NCBI GenBank assembly: GCA_002786025.1
Contig: NHNW01000037.1
Span: 310,001 to 374,000 of the forward strand
Source of the DNA: Zasmidium citrigriseum
Taxonomy: Eukaryota; Ascomycota; Dothideomycetes; Mycosphaerellales; Mycosphaerellaceae
DNA length: 64,000 nucleotides
Direction: 5' to 3'
The position numbers were made by a program, and so were the translations under genes. The notes under the pieces were generated by a model that searched no databases, was not told the origin of the DNA, and saw nothing but the letters and a program-made list of their open reading frames with translations. Below, piece by piece: positions 22,239 to 32,064 of the stretch. Every line of letters begins with the position of its first letter. The first letter of the stretch is position 1.

Positions 22239-23551
22239 AACCACACCCACAATCAAGAAGAGCAGGAAGAAGAACAGAAAGAGCGGAATGCAAAACACGC
22301 CGGGTGGAGACCGAACCACATTCCTCTACCAAGTCTTTTGTTTTGTTGCATGTGCCGTTCCTTGCGGAGATCGAACAATTGACGTCGACGGTCGCGCCAC
22401 ATCATGCAATCTTGCCCTCCATCCTGCCAACCGTTGGCCGCAACCGAGGCCTTGGCGATGCAGGGCCGCGTGTAGCTGGTACTTAGTTCGTGGGGTAGCC
22501 CGTGGGGTATGCAACTACTTCTCCATGTTTGCGGAGAGGGTATCCACTGCTACTCCACCGGTTCTTGAGAAGGTGTGGGCTCGCCGACCGGACGCCCGGA
22601 AACGATGGAGTGCAGTGGTTTGATGGCGAAGAGATGGATGCGGCGACAGGCGTTGAAAAGCCCCCTTGAGGAAGCCTGTGGACAGAGAGAACGAAGCAGA
22701 TTGCGGAGACGGAGAGGAAGGTGCGAACGACCTGGAGAAAACAAGGTGGCGATACAATCGGGCGGACTTATGCCACTTCATCCCAGCCCTTATAGGATGA
22801 AAGCAATCCAAGAGTAGATACTCGAGCCTTTGTGTGACGAGAAATCGGACTGGACAGAGAGCCAAGAAACATTCAAGACGATGGGAATGTCGGGAGCGGA
22901 TGCTGCTATGTCCGTTCGTATACCGGTCTACAACTCTGAGTACCAAGAAGCGTGGCGATGCCGGCCAGGACATAGTTCCCAACTCATGCGACACCTGCAT
23001 CTGGCTTCTCACCGGCGGTGACAATATGCTGGCGGACTGGCAGAGCGCATGTGGAGCCTCTCAACATGCGATTTCGTGGATCACAGGAGATCACGCGTGG
23101 AGCATAGCCTCTGCCACTCCGTGGCGGCCTCAAGGGCTGTACGGCGAGACTAAGAAGTATCCGACTGCTGCGGTTCTCCGAAGCCGGCTGACTGGCGAGG
23201 AACCACGGTGGCACAACAGAAGCGATGGTGGCCAGCTGCAAGCCCAGTCATGCTGCGACATCTTATGATTCGCATCTCTCTTATACCAGTGTGGCCGCCC
23301 TCATCACTCTCACCAGCCCTTTCTGCCAGATCGTAATCCTGAGATGGAGTCCACGAAAGATGAGCAAGGCGAGAAACCAGCAGCAGAGGTAGCTTGGACA
23401 TCTCAAACCGTCGTATTGCAAAGCTAAGATTGTGTAGGTCTGGCCTGCGTTCGGAGGAGGGGGCTCAAGTACAGTCGTCCTCAAACTTGTCGATCAAGAT
23501 ACCGTCCGTCCTCACGACCATGTCTGCGACACGCGCTGACTCAAGATATAG
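22239..23551. other. intergenic stretch, no supported gene
   Basis: Frames at 22515-23024 (-) and 22834-23268 (+) overlap on opposite strands, lack domains and show no clear codon bias. A decayed gene cannot be excluded. Confidence 0.45.
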
Positions 23552-23758
23552 GAGCCTTTCTGCGCGGGGGATCTTGTGCAGCTACTCGTACAAGATCCTG
23601 AACCTGCAATATTTGAGATCTACAAATTTAAGATAGAAGGCGGAAAGGCATACTATCAAGTGAAGCACTCGAACAGTGACTTGGTAAGGAAAGACCCGGA
23701 CGGAAACGAATGGATAGCTCAGAGCCGTCTCTGCGAAGCCACCTCAAAGGACATCTGA
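23552..23758 (+). other. orphan open frame, possible gene fragment
   Basis: A frame open from a TAG at 23549 to 23758 reads FEIYKFKIEGGKAYYQVKH and then a charged DLVRKDPDGNEW. The composition is protein-like, but there is no ATG in frame. It could be a last exon of an unrecognised gene or a remnant. No family assigned. Confidence 0.25.
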
Positions 23759-23992
23759 GACACGTCGACAGATCGCATTCTGTTGAGGCTGAGGCTGAGG
23801 TAGCTGCAGCTGCAGCATGGTGGCAGTGCTTTGGACCGACACGATAACCAGAAGCTATGAACACGCGAGGCCTCTGTTGCTACAAAGGGCTAAATACATG
23901 CTGTCACATTTGCCTGTTTCTACCCGTCGCTCTGACTCTCCTCGGGGCCCCTTTTCAACTACGATTTAGGAACTGCTCCTGTCCTACTGCGA

Positions 23993-25354
23993 ATGAGTAT
24001 GGCAGAAACCCGGAGGAGTCCCGACGAGTTCTTCGATATCGAAATGCAGCAAGCACCTCCAGCGCCTCCAGCACCTCCAGCAGTCAGCGCCGTGCCTGTA
24101 CAGGATTCGATGGAGAGCTCTCGTCCGACGGATGTAGGCGGAGATGGTAAGACATCGAACTCCAGAATCGAAAGACGTAGGCGAAACCTAACCAGCAGAA
24201 GCAGCACAGGGTACTCTGGGTTCAAAAGCCCGTGGTTGGTTCAGCGTCGCTGTCTCATCTATGAAGAATGCCATGTCCAGATTTCGAAGCTCGTCTGCCC
24301 CCAGTCAGCCGGTTAAAGAACTACCAAAGTTCCGACCGTGTACGTCTTGTAGCTTACAGAATTGTCGGGGACTGCCTGCTGATTGTTAGCTAGTGGCCAG
24401 ATTCATTCGCGGATATCCAAATCTTGCAGCCTTCCACGACAGCTGCGAAGAGTTTATGTTCTATCGGCGTTTCGGATATTTGCAAGCGCGAGTACTCCTG
24501 GACAAGCAGGATAAGTTACGTCAATTGGAAGAGAGACTTGACAAGTTCGATGAAGAGAATCAAGATTTCGCAGTAACGACAGAGGCGAATCCGCGAGCAA
24601 GACAAGCCATCGACGCTCGCGACGCCCTTTTAGAAAGTATCGATCATATGCTTATTGGCTACGGTAAGGTCGAAATTCTACTCTAGCCCGCGTTTGTCTG
24701 CTTACACGGTCATTAGCCGACTCACTCAACAATGCTCAACGCCTCATGAGTTTCAAGAAGCCTGAGGATAGAGAACAGCAAAGTGTCGCTGCCTTTCTTG
24801 ACAACCACAAGCCGGTCAAGATGAGGGAAAGAGCCTACGTACAGTTCAAGGATGATCTGGTTGCCATTCGCCCCGGGAGAGAACACGCATGGCTGGACAG
24901 AGCTATCGAGCTGCTTCTTGACTTTGTGTGTGGAAGAATGCCATGGACTCGAGTATGTAATCTCTGCCCATGCCATCCAGTGAGCGCACACACTAATGCC
25001 GATAATAGGTACTATTCTGCTCCAGTGTACGTATCGTGGCACAGCTTGCACTGCTCAACACTGACGAACTCTCAGGAAGCCAAGTTGAGAACTGGCGACG
25101 GCGAAGAATTCAATGATGTCTTCTACTACAAGCCTCAGAGGATCAACGCCATGGTCACAATGATTTTTACCCTGGCAGTCCTGACCCTCTTCATCGTGCC
25201 GGTCATCCTGCTGCTGCACATCGAAAGTCACGACATCGCCGCCTCGGGAGATAGCATCGCCGTGCTGGTAGTCTCGACTCTGCTTTGTTCAGCCGCGCTC
25301 TCGTTCTTTACTCAGGCAAGGCGGCACGAAACGCTGGCAGCCGTAGCTGCGTAG
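23993..25354 (+). CDS. DUF6594 membrane protein
   Basis: Six exons (23993..24146, 24196..24339, 24394..24663, 24717..24952, 25009..25026, 25076..25354) give 366 aa, all phases consistent. The fifth exon is only 18 bp. The N-terminus is disordered with an APPAPPAPPA repeat. The DUF6594 region begins IRGYPNLAAFHDS, continues YRRFGYLQARVLL and a long helix, and reaches LLLDFVCGR. Two C-terminal membrane helices follow FNDVFYYKPQRINA: VTMIFTLAVLTLFIVPVILL and SIAVLVVSTLLCSAAL. DUF6594 proteins are abundant and uncharacterised in filamentous ascomycetes. The exon 1/2 join rests on splice consensus and phase rather than homology. Confidence 0.8.
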
Positions 25355-25554
25355 GTCCATCTTGTGCAAATGTGAACTACTCGAATGCTGATTATAACCA
25401 GATATTGCGCGGTTCTGGTTGTATTTCTTGGGGGACTTGGAAATTCATGAACGAGCTCGCTCAGAGAAAGTGTCTTTCATGAATGTCAGTCATAGCAAGA
25501 CGATACTTTCGAAGCCCTTCTGTCTACTGATTCCGAGATGAGCTCATCGGTGGC

Positions 25555-27006
25555 CTACTTGTCTCTACCTTCAAGATTCAAAATCTCCCCAGCCGCCCTC
25601 TCGCCAGACCGAATTGCCCCATCCATGTACCCAACCCAATAGTCAGAAGCCTCAGTACCCGCCCAGTGGATCCCTCCACAAGGCTCCTTCAACGCCGCAC
25701 CATACCTTGACAGAGTATTGATCCCAGCGAGCGCCGTTGGTCCACCTAGTGAGTACTTCTCGTTGTCCCATCGAACAAGCACCCACTCTTCTGCATTCGC
25801 TGCCTCAGGCCCGAAGTATCGCACGTAGTCCTGCTTTACCAGCTCTCGGATCTCAGCCTCGGTGGCATTGTCCAGAGCTTTCATCTGCTCGGCCTCGATG
25901 AACCCCAGGATAGCACCGTATGAGCCGTCGGCGGGAGAGTCATCGAATGTTGCCCGGACGGTACCAGAAGTACTGAGGACTTGGCCGGAGAGTCCATTCT
26001 CTCTCCAGAACGGGGTTTTGTAGATGGCGTTCATCTTTCCTTCGTTGCCCATGAACGTTTGTTGCATCAACTGCTGGCGGTGGCGTGATACGGGTGGGGA
26101 GTACTTGATTTTCTTGGCGACTGGTGGAGACATGGCAACGATGACGCTCTCCGCGAGGAAAGATCTGGTTTTTGCTTGGACGAGGTATTTCCCAGACCCC
26201 CGCCGTGAGATCGATTGCACCGGATTACCAAGAACAATCTTCTCCCTTCCGATCTTATCGGCCAGACGCTCCGGAAGAAGACCAGTACCACCAACAATAC
26301 GCATCTCTTGGCCGCCTCCCGGCGTAGCTATCAAGCGCTCGAATACTCCTGGGTTGGTCTGGTTGCCAGCACCGGCTACATACGCAAGGGCGTAGAGTAG
26401 AGAAAGTTGCTTTGCCGTGCCAGACCAGATGGATTCCACGCTGATCTCGAATGCTTCGCGACCAGCGGTCGTCGTCAGAGTCTGGTATGCCCAATCTCGA
26501 AGAGTTATCGCATCCCAAGCGGATGCATTTGGGGAGATCCAAGGGTTGTTGACATCAAGTGTGCCAGCCAGCTCGTCGATCTTGCTAATGATCTCTAGAA
26601 CTTGAAGGCTGGTCGTGTTGTCGAGTGGCGGGGAAGTTGTTGCTGCGGAGTAGTCGATGCGCTGAGAGCCAAAGAAAGCCAGGTTGCTGCCCTCATTGTA
26701 CTCCTTGAAGGTGTCGAGATGAAGCTCGTCCGCCAAAGCGAGGACTCGATCTTGGGTGGGACCGGCGAACGCTGCCCCAAGCTCAGTAACGCCTCCATTC
26801 TTCAGCTCTTGATTCTCGACGCGACCACCGACTCGGTCTCGAGCTTCCAGGACTTTGATGGTCTTTCCATTGTCGAGAAGCTTTCGCGCCGCTGCAAGAC
26901 CCGACAGCCCGGCTCCAACGACGATCACATCGACTTGCTCCGGCTTGTTGTGAGCCAAGGCTGAAAGAGAGAAGAATGCGAGAGAAAAGAGGCCCTTGAG
27001 AAGCAT
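25555..27006 (-). CDS. secreted FAD amine oxidase (monoamine-oxidase-like)
   Basis: Single exon, 483 aa. Residues 1-18 are a signal peptide (MLLKGLFSLAFFSLSALA). Then comes VDVIVVGAGLSGLAAARKL, the FAD dinucleotide-binding GxGxxG motif, and EARDRVGGRV, the second FAD-contact motif of amine oxidases. Mid-protein there is a GGTGLLPERLADKIG block. The C-terminus carries IHWAGTEASDYWVGYMDGAI, the usual flavin-site tail of the MAO family. The cysteine that forms the covalent 8-alpha-S-cysteinyl bond in MAO-A/B is not in its usual place, so FAD may be non-covalent. Many NxT sequons agree with export. It likely oxidises extracellular amines or L-amino acids. Confidence 0.88.
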   Translation of the reverse strand: MLLKGLFSLAFFSLSALAHNKPEQVDVIVVGAGLSGLAAARKLLDNGKTIKVLEARDRVGGRVENQELKNGGVTELGAAFAGPTQDRVLALADELHLDTFKEYNEGSNLAFFGSQRIDYSAATTSPPLDNTTSLQVLEIISKIDELAGTLDVNNPWISPNASAWDAITLRDWAYQTLTTTAGREAFEISVESIWSGTAKQLSLLYALAYVAGAGNQTNPGVFERLIATPGGGQEMRIVGGTGLLPERLADKIGREKIVLGNPVQSISRRGSGKYLVQAKTRSFLAESVIVAMSPPVAKKIKYSPPVSRHRQQLMQQTFMGNEGKMNAIYKTPFWRENGLSGQVLSTSGTVRATFDDSPADGSYGAILGFIEAEQMKALDNATEAEIRELVKQDYVRYFGPEAANAEEWVLVRWDNEKYSLGGPTALAGINTLSRYGAALKEPCGGIHWAGTEASDYWVGYMDGAIRSGERAAGEILNLEGRDK

Positions 27007-27068
27007 CGTGCAGGGCTGGGAGAGTATACGCAGATCTGGCTTGCACTGTTCTTGCGAGGGCGGCTGTA

Positions 27069-27074
27069 CTTATA
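27069..27074 (-). promoter_or_regulatory. TATA-like box of the amine oxidase gene
   Basis: TATAAG on the minus strand, 63 bp upstream of the ATG at 27006. Confidence 0.4.
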
Positions 27075-27683
27075 CAGTCGCGATGAATTCCAGGCCGCGG
27101 GCCCGGCAACCGTTCAAAGAGGCCTCCGACGTGAGTCTCCTAGCTTCATTGCGGCGTTGTTCGTTATCGCTCCTACCGTGTTAGCAGGCGAGAAGTTGAG
27201 CATTCAGGTCTTCAGAGTCGGTCCATCCCAGGAGCTCTTTGGCCAGAGCAAGGCCGATGGTTCTCGTAAGAAGCAGACGCACGTAAAGCCACCCTTGAAA
27301 CGCATTTATGCGATGTCGATTGGTCCATTGAGACACGAGGTACGAGGCATGGAAACCGCGGAGTCCGTGAAAGTCATCGGGAACTGATGGTACTGAAGAA
27401 TTGACATCAGATTCGAAATCGTCTGCATCTCTCCTTTTGCGCCTACGTGCGGTGTCGCGATGAGCAATTGAGATTAGTGATGGTGATGGTCGATGTTGAT
27501 GGGAAGAAGAAAGTCGGCAAAGAAAGCTCGACTTTCAATGCGATATCTTATCTCCCACCACAGTCCCCAGTCTAGTCAACTCACAGCCTAGCCTGAGAGA
27601 TGAGACAACTCCACACCCGAAGGATTCACAACCTTGAAATCCTTTCCTCTTCCGGCCTTGACTTTTGCCACAAAACTATAAAA
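27075..27683. other. divergent intergenic region
   Basis: No gene seen between the divergently transcribed amine oxidase and NTF2-like genes. Confidence 0.45.
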
Positions 27684-28145
27684 ATGGCAGCCTCCGGAAT
27701 CTCCCCAGCCTCGTCCATCCAAAGCGACTCCACCACCGACTCCCTCGAAGACCTCACCAAACACCTCGAGCAAATTATCCGCGACGTCCATGATGCCCTC
27801 AACAGACGCATGTTGGATATGCACTGTTATCCATGGACGGTCTTCTTGCCGGACTTCAAGTGCGAGGCCGCGTATACGTTGAAGTATACGACGACGTTGG
27901 ATACGTATTTGCAGGATGTCGGCGGCTTGTTCAGACGCATCCCGTCGCTGCTGTATGAGGTTGAGGATATCTGCTCGCACGTCTCACGGAATGCCATGCG
28001 AGCCGATCTGATGATGAACCATTTGACATCTGGATGGCCACAGGGACTCGTGAGACGAAGCGTTGGGATTGCGTCTTTCCGGCTCATTGATAACGACTGG
28101 CGGATCGTGAGCTTCAAGCAGGCGCCTGGATATGGGCCATTTTGA
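27684..28145 (+). CDS. small NTF2-like fold protein
   Basis: 153 aa from the ATG at 27684 (AAAAATGG context); the frame is open upstream but without a better start. A Ser/Thr-rich N-terminus leads into helix LEDLTKHLEQIIRDVHDALN. The C-terminal half has the alternating strand pattern of SnoaL/NTF2-like proteins, with GIASFRLIDNDWRIVSFKQAPG as the final hairpin. A similar organisation appears in the gene at 58.1 kb. The fold call is by pattern only; no catalytic residues can be assigned. Confidence 0.65.
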   Translation: MAASGISPASSIQSDSTTDSLEDLTKHLEQIIRDVHDALNRRMLDMHCYPWTVFLPDFKCEAAYTLKYTTTLDTYLQDVGGLFRRIPSLLYEVEDICSHVSRNAMRADLMMNHLTSGWPQGLVRRSVGIASFRLIDNDWRIVSFKQAPGYGPF

Positions 28146-29368
28146 CGACGACGACGAGAGGTATATTTCACAAGGGCTCGCCTTTCGACATCCTCGAGGT
28201 TACACCTCCATCAAATCGCAACCACACAGAATCACCGTCTTTGACGAGGACGCCTCGTACGAGCTGCGGGGTTATTGCGGATCAGTCGGCCTTTGAGACG
28301 ATCATCGACAACAGGGGTGCTCGGATCCGACTCTTCGACCTCACGTTGTGTTGGCATGTGCGATTGGACTCTACGATTGCAACTCCCGGCCCAATGGACG
28401 ATTGTTGAAAGCCACGATATGGCAACATCAAACTTGTCACCTCCGACCACGACGGATCTCAACGGCTTTCCGGTCGAATTCAGAACTGTCATCGACTCCG
28501 TTAATCTGGGTTGACGGCTTGGTCTCAGAAGTGCTTTGGAGCTACATTACCCTTGAAACACCTATCGCCGTTCATCGGGCTCGGATGAAAGCTTCGTGGG
28601 TATGAGAGTAGTTGATGGTCATCGAACATTGGACGAATGTGAAAGCGTCCGCACGACGATGATCAGCGCCCAAAGGCCGGCATGTAACAGGAGGGTTTCT
28701 GTGAGAATGGGCGACTGACTAACGTCAGGTCTGTGTAAGTTATGTCCTGTTGATATACTTTGGCTTAGGACACGAAGACTGATACGCTACATGATCTAGT
28801 CCGTACACCCTTTCTCCCAACGTCCGGCACTGCCTTCAAGACGACTAGAAGTAGTCTTCTATCGAGGTGGATTCGCGATCTTCAGTTTGGTCTTTCGAAC
28901 CAACATGCGGGCGATAAGTAGGGCATGGCCCAGGCTTAGTGTTGCCAATCCCCAAGATTCCAGGTCGACGGCCTACGTCGGGAGACTCATCGAAGGCGCG
29001 ATCGAGATGCTGTAGTCTTGGAGGCTCTTCACGACTGCAACCTGGCAAGGAAGCTTCAAGATCGTCGGAAACGTCGTGTAGGTGTGAGGGCTTCATGCTT
29101 GGTCTCAATTCCGGTCAGAGTGGAGAAGGGCCGTGGAAGCGCAATCAAAAGATCTTGACCGCCAGAGAGGTCCAGGATGTTGGTTGCAAGGAGATCTACT
29201 TGAATGCTCTCATCGACAAACTTTACCACCGGTCCATACTGCAACGATCTCATTTCACGTCGGAAACAGCGATGATGAAGAGCGATCCTGCATTCAACAC
29301 TACATAGCATACCTTCATTCCAGACACGGATTCTATCCTTTCGTGAAGAGTACTCTACAACACCCCAC
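28146..29368. other. stretch without a resolved gene
   Basis: Minus-strand frames at 29056-29391 and 28845-29108 look partly protein-like and could be further exons of the minus gene that begins at 30084, but I could not connect them with convincing splice sites. A plus-strand piece near 28150-28290 (FDEDASYELRGYCGS) is likewise unresolved. Confidence 0.4.
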
Positions 29369-30084
29369 TTAAAATGTCCAGCAGCATTCAATCCTCCAAC
29401 CCCTACTCCCTTTCCCTCCTAGACTCCCGCCTCCAATCCTCCCAATCCGCCCCATCGCCCATATGATAGAACCACAACAGTGCCGCGTCCTACCCGTCAA
29501 ACCCTGCAAGTGGTCATGCGTAACCCTAGCAACCGCAACATTACTTCTGCTGCGAGTAGGCTGCACTGGAATGCGATCAATCTCCTGGACTAAGTCATCG
29601 AGAGAGTCGTTGATGCTGGCGATGAGGTGGTCGATTCGGGTGAGGTGCCAGTCGATGGCAGGTTGGGTGGGGCTTCCTGATTGCGGTGAGCTGTTCTCGT
29701 CATGGTAGTCGCTGGTAGTTGGGGTTGCTCGAGTGTGGCGATGTGTTGTTCTTTGCCTTGACTGGGGCCCCGATGTAGAGTTACCGTTGGCAAGCATGCC
29801 ATTCAGATGGGAGTCAAAGCCTGAGTGTCCGTTCATCTTGGCAGACTAGAGATGCCGGGGAGATCTGTTGCTTTCGTCGTGCATGACATTTTATTTCTAT
29901 CTTGGACTACTTGCTCCTGGATCGTGATTTGGTGAGTGACGCTCAAGATCTGGCTACGATCAAGGGCAAGCTTGCAGCCGGCGTCACTGAAAGCACTCCG
30001 ATTCGTTTGCGTGTGGCATGTTTGAGATTGGTGGATGTGGGTATACAGATCTTGCAGAGCAATCATAGCGGTCTCGTGACTCAT
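29369..30084 (-). CDS. hypothetical protein, two exons, 3' end uncertain
   Basis: Exons 30084..29911 and 29845..29369 on the minus strand, with a phase-0 intron (GTAGTC...TCTCTAG) that removes a stop. The product is about 216 aa. It starts SHETAMIALQDLYTHIHQ, a helical segment, and continues with a Ser/Thr/Asn-rich linker, then a helix DHLIASINDSLDDLVQEIDR. The last 40 residues are compositionally odd (Gly/Arg/Cys), so a final intron may have been missed. Its ATG overlaps the TGA of the gene upstream on the same strand. No family recognised. Confidence 0.45.
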
Positions 30085-31472
30085 CTTCTCACCTCTCCGT
30101 TCTCCTCGACAGATCCAGAATCCTCACTCGCCACCTCCTCATCTTCATCACCATTCCACGTCGTAATAACAACCCACCGAATCTTATTCGCAGTCTTCTC
30201 CTCCCTCTTCACCAGCTTCGGCAATGCAGCAGCGTCTCCATCCCTCTCCCCATGCTTCTCGACCTTCTTCTCCCTCTTCGCCAAGGCCTTTTCCATATCC
30301 CTACTCAGCTCCCTCTCCTTCTTCCCAAAATCCTTCTCGATCTTCGCTCTCTCCTTGGGATCCTTCATCGCCTTCTTTTTGCCCATTTCCTTCTCCATCT
30401 TCCGCCTTTCTTTGGATAATTCCTTTTCGACCTCAGCGATTTTCTTGTCCGCTTCATGAAGTTTCTCGTCTCGCTTCTCGAGAGGTTTTTCCAGGCGCTT
30501 GTCGTCTTTCTTCTGCTGTTTCCGCGCTTGACGTTTGGCTTGTGCATTGCCCATGCGCTTGAGGACGTTGTCCGGCGTTACGGCTTCTGGCACGTCGAAG
30601 TCGAGTGGCATTACATACCCTTGTAATGCTCGGATGCGTCGCATACGGGTGTCTTCGTTGAGTATTTGCGAGCTATTGCTGCTTGTTTCGCGCCGTAGGA
30701 CACTATTATCGAGCTGGTCGGTAGTATCCAATGGCGGGAGGCTGAGTCTTTCTTCGGGATGCCCAACTTTCGCCATCATCTTCTTGGTCGTCAGAATGTT
30801 GACATGTAGTCCGACTGGATGGAAGAGATTCGCATTCACAGCCTTGACGTACGCTCTCGTTCGAGCATAGGATGTTGCGGCACTAGCTGCTCCAGAGAGG
30901 ACGGACACGCCCATCCCTGCCCATTGGACAGGATGCAGGCCGTAGAACTGCTGCATGATCGCACCCGCAATGCCAAAGCCCTCGAAGACCGGATTGGCGA
31001 CAAATGCTTCGTTTAGGCCGTCGATGAACGTCAAAAAGTCGCTTTGAGATATGTCATGGGCTTCCAGCTCGGGGACGTAGGCTCGAACGAAAGGACTGTA
31101 GAAGGCGCCACGGAAGTTCTTGGAAGTCTGAGGTAGGACAATTGGTAGAGGAATGTGGCTGGTCGTATATGGCGGGGTTGGTGCAAGCGGTACTGGGGTA
31201 TCTGGTGAAGGCACTGAAGCTGTCTGCCTGCTGATTCTTTGGCCAGGTTCAGCAACGAAATCATTGCTACTTTCCTGCATTACCTCTTCATATGCAGGCG
31301 GCTGGCTTTGCTGGAGCACATGCTGCGATCGACTCCGCTCGTAGTGTGCAGCTTCGGCTCTGGCTTCTTGAAGTTGTGCGGTGAGGTCTTTAATCCGATC
31401 ATCCAGGTGCTGTTGTGGAGCAGCCGTTTCGTAGGTGCGGTCAACCGCTTGGGATTTGCTTGTAGCCATCAT
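30081..31472 (-). CDS. conserved ascomycete protein with PPxY motif and C-terminal charged coiled coil
   Basis: Single exon, 463 aa. Order: an N-terminal coiled coil (residues 20-50), QSQPPAYEEVMQ (a PPxY-type WW ligand), a Pro-rich linker, then a globular core. The core starts FRGAFYSPFVRAYVPELEAHDIS, continues FLTFIDGLNEAFVANPVFEGFGIAGAI, and includes a Gly/Ala-rich membrane-like helix and SYARTRAYVKAVNANLF. It is followed by a long Lys/Glu-rich coiled coil (about residues 310-430) and an acidic tail. The core resembles an uncharacterised family widespread in Pezizomycotina; no enzymatic motif is visible. Two adjacent ATGs; the first is used. Confidence 0.78.
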   Translation of the reverse strand: MMATSKSQAVDRTYETAAPQQHLDDRIKDLTAQLQEARAEAAHYERSRSQHVLQQSQPPAYEEVMQESSNDFVAEPGQRISRQTASVPSPDTPVPLAPTPPYTTSHIPLPIVLPQTSKNFRGAFYSPFVRAYVPELEAHDISQSDFLTFIDGLNEAFVANPVFEGFGIAGAIMQQFYGLHPVQWAGMGVSVLSGAASAATSYARTRAYVKAVNANLFHPVGLHVNILTTKKMMAKVGHPEERLSLPPLDTTDQLDNSVLRRETSSNSSQILNEDTRMRRIRALQGYVMPLDFDVPEAVTPDNVLKRMGNAQAKRQARKQQKKDDKRLEKPLEKRDEKLHEADKKIAEVEKELSKERRKMEKEMGKKKAMKDPKERAKIEKDFGKKERELSRDMEKALAKREKKVEKHGERDGDAAALPKLVKREEKTANKIRWVVITTWNGDEDEEVASEDSGSVEENGEVRR

Positions 31473-32064
31473 AGTGATCTGGTCTCGACTCGACGTTAAT
31501 TAGACCCTTGACGTCGTTGGTGGAAAGGCTGATGAGAATTGATCCTAGAGGAGCTCAGGAAGGATGTGTCCGTCCCCACGCAGGATCAAGAGCCTTGATA
31601 TATGCCACGAGGAAGGCATTGCTTGCGATTGCCTACGGGCTGAAAAGCGATGTCGTGACCAATAACAGACAGGACTCCTGCAATCTTGAGGCACCGTAGT
31701 CGATCGTACCTGGCGCTCTGCAGGCCAAACGTGGTATAGTGCAGGACTGTCGAGAATAAAGTTCCGGAAGATAATGCTTGGTGGAAGGCTTGTCTTTGGC
31801 GAGCCTGATCTTGACCAATTTCGGCATACCGTGTAGACCCACGCGACACTGCTCAGTCAATCACATGCTGCCATTCCGCGCTCAGCTTTCCTCTTTCATC
31901 GTCTGGAGACCTTCAGAAACCGACTTCCTGATATCAATCAAACCTCAGCCTCAAGTCGACAGGCGATGCCCGAGATACGAAGCGTGTTCCAGGTTCTAAG
32001 CGTGCAATTGATCGGTCTCTGAGCGGCTCCAATGTCTTTCGTCGGACTGTATCATCATTGACGA
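31473..32064. other. intergenic stretch
   Basis: No supported gene; frames on both strands at 31586-31999 are short and unbiased. Confidence 0.45.

Noticed and set aside
22515..23268. Opposed frames of 169 and 144 aa
   Set aside because: Neither strand shows family similarity or convincing splice structure; kept only as an unresolved stretch.
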